DNA from: Yamagishiella unicocca
Lineage: Eukaryota > Chlorophyta > Chlorophyceae > Chlamydomonadales > Volvocaceae
DNA length: 64,000 nucleotides
Reading direction: 5' to 3'
Assembly: GCA_003116995.1 (NCBI GenBank)
Contig: BDSL01000080.1
Coordinates: 372,001-436,000, forward strand
The notes under the pieces were generated by a model. It had not been told where the DNA came from and did not search any database. It saw nothing but the letters and a program-made list of their open reading frames with translations. A program made the translations under genes and the position numbers. Of this stretch, positions 36,701-46,824 are shown piece by piece (the stretch's first letter is position 1; every line of letters begins with the position of its first letter).

Positions 36701-37781
36701 AATGAGGAGCAAAAGTTTCGTTACTGATCCCGGTGGCATTCACGTTGAAAGCCACTCCTTCCATGTTGCTCGCTGCAGGCTGTCTCATTGGCTTCACGCT
36801 CGAAACGGAACTGCCCGAGCTCACAGGGCCTCGCGTCATCACCGATGTATTCGGCGGGCGTGACAAGGTCAAGTACGTGGAGGTGAGCCACGGACGCACC
36901 GTACTGGGGCAAGTGTGGACACCGGCTTGCTAAAATTTCCGCGGAATACTCGCGGTTATGCGGTAAATCGGAGCACGGTCGCCAAATACAGACGGTGTGC
37001 GTAGCGCCCAGGCAGTTCAAATGCTTGAGGAGCCACTACGAGCCGTCACCTCGCCCCTCCACCGTGATACGCGCCGCCTCTGATGTCCAACACGCGCCCG
37101 TTTCTCTCTTGCCGTGACACGCTCCACCCCCCTGGCCCTGTGATCCCAGCTGCTGGAAGGTCGCAAGGGAGGCTACCTGCGCTTCGCCACGCCTGAGCTG
37201 GCAGCAGCGGCGCTGGCGGACTTCGAGGGGCGCGACGAGGAGGGGCGCAACATTGCGGGCATCAAGGGGACGATGAAGAAGGTCGAGGGGGATGAGGAGA
37301 CGGGCTACCACAAGCGGGTACGTCAGTTTATGGGCTATCGTTCTGGGGTCGGGTCTTGCTGGGACGGCCTGCTAGCAGTGCCGCGAGCAGATGGGCGTGC
37401 AACCCCAACCTCGTATTTGCATATTTGTGGCAGGTGGTAGTCTGCGTACCCATGTAGTCCTTGCTGCCTGCTTCTTGCTGTTTGCGATCTGCAAACGGAT
37501 CAGAGGCCCTTGTCATTGGATGCTGCTTGTCATTGGATGTCTTTCTCTAAATCCTTATCTGGATTGCTGTGCAGGCGGCAGCGGCGGCGGCAGCTAAGGA
37601 GGCCAGGTTCAGGGAGAATCGTGGCGGGCGCGGTGGCGGCTTCAGGGGCGGGCGCGGCGGCGGCTTCAGGGGCGGGCGCGGTGGCGGTGGCCGCGGCGGC
37701 GGTTTCAGGGGCGGCCGCGGTGGGGGCGGCCGCGGTGGCGGTTTCAGGGGCGGCCGCGGCGGCAGGGGCGGCAGGTATTGA
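33713..37781 (+). CDS. La RNA-binding protein (La motif, RRM, xRRM, RGG tail)
   Basis: Eleven exons, all phases matching, 487 aa: 33713-33757, 33917-33995, 34255-34307, 34594-34713, 34916-35128, 35316-35429, 35793-35966, 36136-36322, 36779-36882, 37150-37317, 37575-37781. The La motif covers residues 1-58 (VEFYFSDSNLPKDKFLKE). RRM1 covers about 100-195 (SIYARPFPVDAT, then GSVFVEFASVEDAEK). A long acidic and basic linker (KRVPKRK, then a Glu/Gly-rich block) is a likely nuclear signal plus spacer. A second RRM of xRRM type (about 315-410) contains GGYLRFATPELAAAAL and ends in a basic helix. The C-terminus is an RGG box of FRGGRGGG repeats. La binds the 3' UUU-OH of RNA polymerase III transcripts and assists tRNA maturation and internal initiation. 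The 3' end has TGTAA at 38299 and 38356. Confidence 0.93.
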
Positions 37782-38768
37782 GCGTTTGAAACAGGTTAGG
37801 CCAATGGAGGCACCACAGGTGAAAGGCAGTAGCCGCAGGTAGTTGCTTTCGTACGAACGAGTGTAGCTGCAGGTCAGGTGTAGCTGCAGAAAGATGACTA
37901 TAGGACGGCAACATTTACTGGTACATTTTGTGTTGTTGTTGATGATATGTTGGATGATTGTTATCAACACGCAATGATGGGGGTTTGATAAGTGTTACCT
38001 TCGAGCGTAAAGTCGGCTCTCTTGCAACGACAAGGACAATCGGATTTGCACCGGAAGGTGTCCATGTTTGCCAGCCGTACAAGGCTGTGTGTTTCGGCCG
38101 CCATGGTGTTCACCTCTTTTCATTTCGTTTGGGGATCATTGATCACGTTTGGTCCATCAATTGAACCCTAGTAGGCAATCCTTGCGCCTATGGCAGTTGT
38201 GGAAGACGGAGTTTTTATTGTGACCCGTTGGCTTGCCATGCTATGCATCAGGGTTATGTGATCCGGCAGTCCTCTACCTGTTCTCGCCGTCATATGCCTG
38301 TAACAGGCCTTTTGACAACTCGGATGCGTCACTACGGCCATTGCGCTGCTGCTTCTGTAACCCGTAGCAGGCTGACTCATGCTTATCGCTGTCGCTGGGC
38401 ACATAGAAACTAGGTAGATGAACAGTAACGATTCACTTTTGTCTATGTAGGAGTTACAACAGCTGTTAGAAGAGAAGTCATCCATCACTACCGGTATACG
38501 ACGGTCACGAGCACGCTTTGCTCTCGAACGCATCAGCCCCGCAAACCCCACTGCAACATGTTCTGTGTATACCCGTCTACCCGTGTGTTCCCACCATGTC
38601 CTCGAGGGTTGGCAGCTTTCCTTCCCTTAAAGCGAACATGCGCCAAACCTGCGAAACCCCAGTGCACTTGCCGAAATCCGCATCCGCTGAGAGCCTCGAT
38701 GACCAGCATCATTACCGCCTCAAGCTGCTCAATGCCACTCCCACACCACATGGGCTATGCCCATCTCC
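37782..38768. other. Convergent 3' region, La / proteasome alpha-5
   Basis: It holds the two 3' untranslated regions. TGTAA signals face each other: plus strand at 38299-38303 and 38356-38360, minus strand at 38458-38454. No additional gene is supported. Confidence 0.5.
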
Positions 38769-40849
38769 TCACAGCCGGCCGATGAGCGCCTGCACCTCCT
38801 CTTCCGTGTACAAGTGGTACTTGGGGGCGACACGCGCGACATCCACGTTGGTGGCAGTGACCTGGCATGGCGACAAGTAGGTGGGTGGCCTAGTCAGCAA
38901 CGCCTTGCGGGGCATCGAGCATGTGCAAGGTGAATGCACAGGAGGCGTGCATTCAGAGGGCGCAGGGACATGGGGTCCCCAACAGGCCTGGGATCATGGG
39001 TGGCCTGACGCAGGTGCCCCTGCCCTCACCTTCTCCTCCATGACCTGCTTCAGCGTCGACAGCGCCAGGACCTCCGCCTCAGCCAGCGTCATCTCGGGCT
39101 TGTCCTTGAAGGCCTCCTGCAGGCTGCTCTGCGCGCCCTCACTGCCGCTGCCGATGGCCTTCCCCGAGTACTTGACGTACGTGCCCGAGGGGTCGGTGTG
39201 GTAGCTGCGGGCGTGGGGCGACAAAAACACGCGTCACAGCGTGTCCGCAATAGCGATGGCTGCGACGCGCCTTTACGCGCCCTGGCCCATTCCACGATGA
39301 ATGTTGCCAAAACTCTCAAGACTCGCCATAAGCTGTCCGGCTGGTATCTTTTTTCATCATGCAGTCTAGGTTAGAAAAGCGGTAAAACCACTTTCGTTTT
39401 ATCAATCATGCCCCCAATGCATGTTGTACCAAATGCGTTTGTGCGATCTAGGGCGCCTGCAACTCTATGCGCACGTATCCCGACGCTCGGCTCGCCCAAC
39501 CCCTTGAATTCAAGAGCCCCAAACACTTACAGAGACGGGCCGTGGTCGTCCCAGCCAGCTATCAGCAGTGCAACGCCGAACGGCCGGCTCTGCAGCAAGG
39601 CAGTGTCACACAGCTGTGTTAAAAAGCGTCAGGAGGTTGAGTGAAAGCATCAGGCATCGGCACAGCACCGGCCGTGATATAAATGCACGGCGACCCACCT
39701 GCAAATCGTTCCCCCACAATACACACACGACTGTACCCCCTCCTGTCCGAAATAGCACACGCGACTCGCTGGTTGCACTTACTGTGGAACAGGGATATTT
39801 GCATTCTTTCAGAAAGCAGCTTCAAGCAAGGCGCAGAAAGCGAATCATGCATGCAATGCGGCCCTAATCCGTGTCCCAGCCAAGACAGGAAACGAGGTCT
39901 ACGACACCTACCATGCCACCACCCTCGTCGGAGTCCTCTCCAAACCGCAGCGCAAGGTCGCACAGCGACTGCGTCGTTGACTCGATAGGCATAGGCTCGT
40001 TGTACGAGAACCGGTGTTGCTGAGTGTGGAAGATGGTGATATACGGGAGTTCAGTCACACTGCCGTCATACACGGATGTTATGCAAGGTGTTGTTGGAAG
40101 TGCCAGGGGGGCAGGGGCCAGTCCTCATGCCCGTTTGCCCTGCTGTTTGGCTGACCTGCCAGCGCTACAGCTTCTACATTAAAGGCAAAGCACCAGAGGT
40201 TCACCCTTTACGGTGGCACCGACGTGGGGTGACAGGGGCAAGATGAAATGCGCGTGTGTGTGCGGGGGGTGAACAGGCAATAATTGTGTCCGGGTTTCAC
40301 AATCCTTCCGGCTCCCATGCACGCCTACGGCTGACCGCTGACAGTCTTATGGGCAACTCATACAAGCACGTCTCTCACCTGTGTGTCTGCGCGGGCGTGG
40401 TCTATTAATGTCTTGGCGTCGGCCGTGAGCCCGCTCATGGCACATGCCATGTGGTCATCTATCTCCATGATTTTCTCAATGCTGTTTGGCTCCTATGGGC
40501 TCACACATAACCAGAAGCTCATCAGTTGCTTAAATGGCATAGTTGTAAACAAGGACTACGATTTCCGAAAGCAAAGCGTTGCTTACCAGCAGCGGCGATG
40601 TGATGCGTTTTTCCACAGCCAGGACCACGCCCTCCTTGGTGCAAATGCCAATGGCTGTCGATCCAAGCTGCAGAAGGTTAGAACGAAGAGTCTGAGTTCT
40701 ACAGGCCCAATCTGGCCCTCAGTACGCATTGGATCTGACGTGCGTGCTCTGACCTTGATGGCCTCAAGGGCATATTCCACTTGAAACAGGCGACCTTCTG
40801 GGCTGAAGGTGTTGACACCACGGTCATACTCGCTTCGCGTGAGGAACAT
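38769..40849 (-). CDS. POA5: 20S proteasome subunit alpha-5
   Basis: Seven exons, 241 aa, the usual length of alpha-5: 40754-40849, 40587-40667, 40379-40492, 39912-40019, 39531-39589, 39030-39204, 38769-38861. It opens with the alpha-subunit signature [20 protein letters not shown]. It then has [97 protein letters not shown] and a C-terminal [13 protein letters not shown]. The residues around IESTTQ and the acidic GEDSDEG loop are typical of alpha-5 rather than other alphas. It forms part of the outer gated ring of the proteasome core in cytosol and nucleus. It is not catalytic: alpha subunits lack the N-terminal threonine. It converges with the La gene. Confidence 0.96.
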
Positions 40850-42143
40850 TTCTGAGCGGCAATTGAAGGCTACAAAATTTCACAACAAAATTTGTCAAAT
40901 GGCAAATAGCAGGCAGTAAGGAAGTGCGGGATAAGCTATCTAGTAAGTGTGGGTAAGTTTAGTGAATTAGGTGAGGGAAACGGTGCGGTACGGAAAACCA
41001 CTTCCGTATTGTAAGGTATGCTCGCGTGCAGTCCGGGTAAAACCTGAAGATAAATGAAGGAACTGTGCCTTATTGGGGCTTGGAGCCAGGGGGAATCTGG
41101 GGCAGGCCCTTGCAGGGCTTCCAAAACGGGCGCACGTCGGAAACATGGTGTGGTGACGGGAATCAGATGTGAAAATTCGCGATCAACATTCCCGCGGGCT
41201 TGGCGACATGTGCAGGGAGGTAGGTTGTGTTAGAAGTGTGGAGGGTGCAGCAGGGGACGGCAAGGTTCTTCCCGGTGCGGAGAGTGCAACAGGGTGAGCA
41301 GGGGATGGCAGGGTTTGCGCAATGCGCTGTGCATTGATGGTTTTCACGCGTACGTAGTCACTCGTTTGGAGCAAAGGTTTGAGCAAGGTTTGCAGGGATT
41401 TGCCTTGGTTGACGTCCCAATAAATGGTCGGTCCTTCTCATGCCGGCGGATTTCCGGCTCAGCGCCGGGCGACATTTATACCAACAGCACACGGTAGTGC
41501 ATTGGTGGCGACTGGTGGTCATCGTCGAACTCGCGTCTGTACTTATCCTAACAGCAGGTCGCTCACAACGAGGGTGGCAAGAAGACCCGGTTACACGACA
41601 TAGGAGACGGAGGACAGAGACCCTCTGGGTTGCCGGCAGTTCTCCTATGTGCGCCCCAAACGTGAACTAGTATGTTTTCCACGTGTTTCAGTTAACCCAA
41701 GTCCTCCGGCATGCACACTGAAACACTCCTTGCCGAATGGTTTCTGTCCTCCGTTGCTTATGTCGTTTCACCGGGTCTTCTCGCCACCCCCCCAAAAGGG
41801 GGGGGGGACGTGGCCTGCCATACCTGTCCGGACCTAATTCGACCTAATCGACGCCTGGCCGAACCCAATCGACGCCACGTGCGTGACAATCACATATCTC
41901 CAGAAGCTTATTTTCATGAATTGAGGTTATAATGACCGAGGAAGAGCAGTGGTGTGTGCTTGGTGTTGGGGCTGGTTGGTGCGCGGGGTTGGGGGGTGGG
42001 AGGCTGGCAAAATACCAGCATAACCCTACTATACAACACTTGCACGCCTTAACAATCCCAATAACCCACGTATTCACAATCGTCGCTTGTGGCACAAATT
42101 GCAGGAAGGGGAGGGTAGCTTTTGACGGAAGGGACTCGTTGCG
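40850..42143. other. Intergenic region upstream of alpha-5
   Basis: No supported gene. It includes the alpha-5 promoter, short TGCAGGG-type direct repeats near 41210-41310, and a perfect homopolymer inverted repeat (C run, AAAA, G run) at about 41786-41808. Confidence 0.4.
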
Positions 42144-42601
42144 TTATGCTCCCATGGCTGCCAGATGACCCATGGTCCTAGACTCCACGAAAACGCTCTC
42201 CCTGTGAAAATTGTATATCACAATACTATCGCTCACACGCACGCACTCCAGCCTGACGAAAGCTGTTCGCAAATCGAACTCGGGACTGTCTCGTCTGTAA
42301 GCCTCTAGGCGCAACGGCGATCTTTTCAAGTCTTCATGTATTTCAGCAACTGTTTGCCAGTGGCCATGCTGCCATTTGGTAGACTGAAACAGCGGCAAAG
42401 CAGGCAGTCAGCTTGGCATTGACACTGAGATGTGGTATACATAGGTAATCCTCTGATGGCGTATGTTGCAGATGCTCAGGGAAGACTTACGTAGAACGTA
42501 GACTCCTGCGAGATGCAGCACAGGGCTTGTACGGCATTGGAGATCAGCCATCTCGGCCATGTAAAGCGGCGAAAGGCGGAGAGGAACAGCATACTTGGCA
42601 T
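42144..42601 (-). CDS. Hypothetical two-exon protein, 116 aa
   Basis: Exon 42491-42601 begins at an ATG and ends in a GTAAGT donor. Exon 42144-42383 follows an acceptor TTTCAG in the same phase. The peptide starts MPSMLFLSAFRRFTW and later reads AEIHEDLKRSPLRLEAYRR and FVRLECVRVSDSIVIYNF, which has the hydrophobic pattern of a folded alpha/beta segment. I do not recognise the family. Its start codon lies only 34 bases from the PSAK start on the other strand, so at least one 5' leader must overlap the other gene. That closeness lowers confidence; the true start may lie elsewhere. Confidence 0.4.
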
Positions 42602-42635
42602 ACTGTTGCGAGTATCACTTATACCAATTGCAGCC

Positions 42636-43778
42636 ATGGCCCTCGCCGTCCGTGCCAATGTCGCCTCCGTGCGCCCCGCCAAGGTCCGCGACCCCTTTTT
42701 GCTTGTTATGAGCGGTCCCTATCTTAGCTTGTGGCCTCGCGAAATTAATGACATCCTGGCAGCCTCATTGCACTGATCGTTGAAATGCTGCTTCCAGCAT
42801 ATGGAGGAAGGCGTCTTGCTTGATGGCCCCGAAGTTGGCCAACGTCGACTGACACCTGACACAGAGACTCGGATACTAATCCGTAGATGGCAGCTCGTGA
42901 ACTTCTTCTAGAGATATACCAAATTTCTCATATCACCACAGGGCTTGCACGTTTACTTTCTCCTACATCCCTTGCTGCTGTTCTGCAGGCTGCCCGCCGC
43001 AGCGCCGTTGTGGTGCGCGCCGATGGCGGCTTCATCGGCTCCAGCACCAACCTGGTAAGCTTTTATTCGTTATAAGCAGTCTTGTCGTTACGAACGATCC
43101 TTACGAACGAGACGACACAATGCAAGCTTGATGTTTTTCTTTTCTTGTGAAACCTGTTTGTGTCGCACCCTCCTGACCCTCACGGATCTTATTGTGGCTC
43201 AGCATTGCATGAACAGATTCGTGGTCGGTGCTGAATTGTTCGAGAGTTTGCGGCACTGATCTCAGCCATGCCAACGCCAACTTTGCGTGTTGTGGTAATG
43301 GCGCTTGCAGATCATGGTGGCGTCGACGACTGCCTGCCTGGCTGCCGCTCGCTTCGGTCTGGCCCCATCGGTCAAGAAGCAGGCAACTGCTGGCCTCAAG
43401 CTTGTGGAGGGCAAGAACGCCGCTGGCGTCATGTCCAACGACCCCGCTGGTGAGCGGGTTTCCCCATGTCCAACAGCGTGCCGTCGTGGACATACCCTCG
43501 GCAGTTTGCCTTCCAAATTTTGGAACACTGTACTGAACACTGTCACCATTGCTGCGCATGTTTACGTATTTTTACACTGTCTGCACTGCCCAGAGGGTCG
43601 ACAATAGCTGTGTTTTTACAGACAAGGCGCCCCTCTCTTCCATGTTTTTACTCATCCATAATTGGGCTTATCCTTGAATGCAGGCTTCACCGTCGTTGAC
43701 GTGCTGGCTATGGGCTCGGCTGGCCACGCGATCGGCGCTGGCATCGTGCTGGGCCTGAAGGGCATTGGTGCCCTCTAA
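42636..43778 (+). CDS. PSAK: Photosystem I subunit PsaK precursor
   Basis: Four exons, 115 aa: 42636-42683, 42989-43054, 43311-43449, 43684-43778, phases consistent. Residues 1-27 are a short transit peptide (MALAVRANVASVRPAK, then a RRSAVVVRA cleavage region). The mature protein begins at DGGFIGSSTNL, the usual PsaK N-terminus. Two membrane helices follow: IMVASTTACLAAARFGLAP and the C-terminal FTVVDVLAMGSAGHAIGAGI, linked by a stromal loop with the basic VKKQATAGLKL and ending LGLKGIGAL. PsaK sits at the edge of photosystem I in the thylakoid, binds chlorophyll and helps attach the LHCI antenna. A TGTAA signal at 44038 would give a 3' untranslated region of about 260 bases. Confidence 0.96.
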
Positions 43779-45677
43779 ACGAGCTGCCGCCGCAGTGTTG
43801 CGCGCTTTCGCGCTGTTTTTGGCCCGTTTCTGTGTATACTACTAGGCACAAAACCTTGACCCGCACATTGGATTACCAATCGTTCCTGCTTGGCGTTGTG
43901 GATATGCTGGGGTAGCACGGCCAGCGGCTTACCACACGACTAGGGCGAACGAACTGGCAAGGAGAGAAGAGAGCATCAATCTGGCCGGGCTAGTCATTGT
44001 GTCTTCAACAACACGGTGCCCCGCGCTTGTAACACTGGCCGTGCTGAACCCTCGATTTTCATCACATGGGCTGCAGTTGTAGGGAATAATCCGGCTGTGG
44101 AGAAGATGTGACGCTGGATGGGGATTGCATAGAACCGAGTTTAGCAGCGGTGCAACTCTCGTCCAGTGCAGTTCGCCTACAGTTGGATCACATACAGTGC
44201 CCATGTCCAGTCCCAGGGCGCAGCCTAAAAAATGCTGCGACATGTGATTGAATGGAAACAAACGGAACGGCATTGGGATAGGTCAGCTTTGCATGTCAAG
44301 GTACAAGACGAATTTCCGCACACCATGATCCTGCAGAACTACGGTGCTCAGCACGGGTCTAGCTGAAATGGATTGACATGGAATTTATCCGACGCATCTG
44401 CCAAATCTCTCAGTACAAAGAACACGAGGCTTAAAATCATGTAACTCAAATAATTCCGAATTCCTCAGGCGGAACGGCACTAATGTAGCATGTACCACCA
44501 ACTTTCGTGCTGGTTTCCTCTGCACGGTAATCATCAGCACTTGACCAGGCAGCAGCAATGTATGAGCCTGGCATCACGTAGGGAGGCTTCGGCAGTAGCC
44601 AGCAGCCTCCGCGCATCAGGTATCCAGGAGTTCATGCTCTCCCATTTACAGCATTGCCTTGTCCAGGTTGTGAGACATGTGACTACTTTAAGGTCACCAT
44701 GCCTTCACATGCACATCGTCGATGCAGCTGCATTAACGTTTCTTAGATCCCGCCTCCTGCTCGTAAACACAAACCTTTGAGCTGCATTGAGTCCGTCCCT
44801 GGCTCGCCACCAGTGGTACGGTGCTTGTCAGCCCAAGCACCGCAGAAGACTAGTATACGCGGGCATGAATGACGTGGCTTGACGCTTGAGGTATTAACTA
44901 GTTTTTTTGCGGGCAGGTGTTGTGGGCAGGAAATTGCAGTTCCGATAAGGAGTCACGCAGCTTACGACAGCTTACATGTGTAATCCTCCCTCGGAAGGAT
45001 GCAAGTCAAGCAACATGATCCGTGTGGTCATCTAAAAGCATTAAGGTTCTACATGGGAAAGAATGAGACTCTGTGGTCAGCTCGGCGTCACTACTAAGCA
45101 CAAATCTGCACAAACGGGTACATATGCCTGCCTAAAATCTAATCACTGACGCCAGCCGCTGCGCTGATTGCTAGCTACAACTTTTTGGCGTAAATTGCTG
45201 AGCTTGTCTACCACACTACAGCTGCGCCACGCGGCGCCGCTTCCCGTTCGTGATCGCCAGCTCTCCCCACTCGTTCATGCCTCAGTCACGCGAAAGTCAA
45301 CGGATGCGATCAAAAATACGACATGCAAAGAAGGGTGCCTTATATCGCTCCCCCGTCACAGACGCGTACATGTACGTTGATATGAAACCATGCGAGAGGT
45401 AGACAATAACAGCCTCTGTACCGCGAACTGACATCACGCTGCTGCTCCACGCAATGAGCGCCATGTCGGCATCAAAGGAATCCGCCACATTCCCCCGCCC
45501 CATGCCTAAACCCACATCAGCAGCTTCTACGCCGCCGCTCCCCTTTCCCTCATCTCAAACAAGCACTCCCCAAAGTGTGAGTCCGACCTCCCATGTCCCG
45601 ACTGCCCAACACAGCCTAACACGTCTAGGATCCCTGGCTGCCCCAGCATAACCCCTTCGCTCCCCTCGCTCGGCAGC
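43779..45677. other. Intergenic, PSAK 3' end to SAXO gene 3' end
   Basis: The flanking genes converge. Beyond the PSAK 3' untranslated region and probable SAXO 3' sequence, I see no gene. Short open frames (for example 44490-44780) show no family resemblance and no splice partners. Confidence 0.4.
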
Positions 45678-46824
45678 TCAGCCAGTCCGCTTCGCCGTCG
45701 TGCCCACGTGACAGGTCCCGTTGGCGCAGCTGCTGCAAGACGACCAGGGCCGCTCGCGGCACTTCTTCATCCACAGGTGCTGCCCCGGGTGGCGCGGATC
45801 GTCGCAGCAGTGCAACCGCTCGCGGGATTCAAACGGCTTCGGCACGTAGTCACGGCCGTAGGTGGTGATAGTGGGCACGTGACTCGACGGTAGCAACGGC
45901 TGCGCCGCGCGCGGCTGCGGTGGCGGGATCGGCTTACGGAGAAATTCGTCCTTGTACTCCGACACACCTTCAAAAGGGACCGTCGGAGGCGGCAGCGGCG
46001 GCTCGGCCGTCCAGGCCTTGACTTTCCGTGGGATGTAGTCCGCGTTGTAGGTGCTGGCGCCGACAAAAGGTGCCGTCATGTGCGGATAAATCGGCTTGGG
46101 CGGCTGCTCGAGGTCGGCGCGCTTAGCGGGGAAGTGCGCGTTGTAGGTGGTGGAGTCGTCCAGACGGTGCGACGGAATGGGCACGTCGGCAGGCCGAGCG
46201 GACTGGGTGCGGCCCTTCTTGGGCGTGAAATCGGCTCGGTTGGTGGTCATGCCGTAGAACGGCATGCTTTGTAGAGGCGGGTGGCCTGGGGGCATAGGCG
46301 GGAGCGGCAAGGACCGTCAAGGGCACGGGCGAGTTGTATGTCAGGTGCAGGAGGCGTATAGATCTTCTACCGCAGTCTGGTTCGGCAGCCGCATCCCTTC
46401 GCCCGCAAACGTCAACGTCAACGCACGCTCAGCGCTCGTCTGCCTAAAAACCAAAAAGTACAGTTCTTCGTCCGGCCCTCAACTTAAGTTTGCTATCAAG
46501 TGCTGCCTTTTCACCCAGATTTGAGCGCGCCCAAGACAGCCCTAAAACCAACCCCTTCATCGTTCCTTACACGCTGCATCGCCTCTTTTCGCGGATTCCC
46601 AACCATCCGTCGAGCCTCCCAACCACTTTACATTCACGTGGCTGGGTCTTATGATTCCCAGTGTCCGACCCTTTCTTACACTGCCTTGAATATCCATTGC
46701 GCTCACCTGGGAGTCTCTTCTCAACATCAGCGTGCTTCGGTGGGTAATCCCGGTGGTATTGGGTGTTGAGCTGGACAGGTTGGAGGGACAGGGGGGGCAG
46801 ATTGGAAGGTAAGGAGGGATTCAT
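45678..46824 (-). CDS. SAXO/MAP6-like axonemal microtubule-stabilising protein
   Basis: Two exons, 46707-46824 and 45678-46285, joined in phase, give 241 aa. Six copies of a degenerate Mn-type module are visible: TQYHRDYPPKHA, TTNRADFTPKKG, TTYNAHFPAKRA, STYNADYIPRKV, SEYKDEFLRKPI and TTYGRDYVPKPF. They are separated by Pro-rich spacers (PPLPPPTVPFEGV type). This T/S-x-Y-x-x-D-Y/F-x-x-K module is the microtubule-binding and stabilising unit of SAXO proteins in cilia, basal bodies and centrioles. A Cys-rich end follows (HCCDDP, KKC, SSCSSCANGTC). In human SAXO1 the Cys-rich segment is N-terminal, so the order here is reversed. The protein would act in the axoneme lumen or on the doublet surface. 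A small additional exon in the intron cannot be excluded. Confidence 0.82.

Noticed and set aside
44490..44780. 96-codon plus-strand frame after PSAK
   Set aside because: No homology, no splice structure and base composition like the surrounding non-coding DNA.
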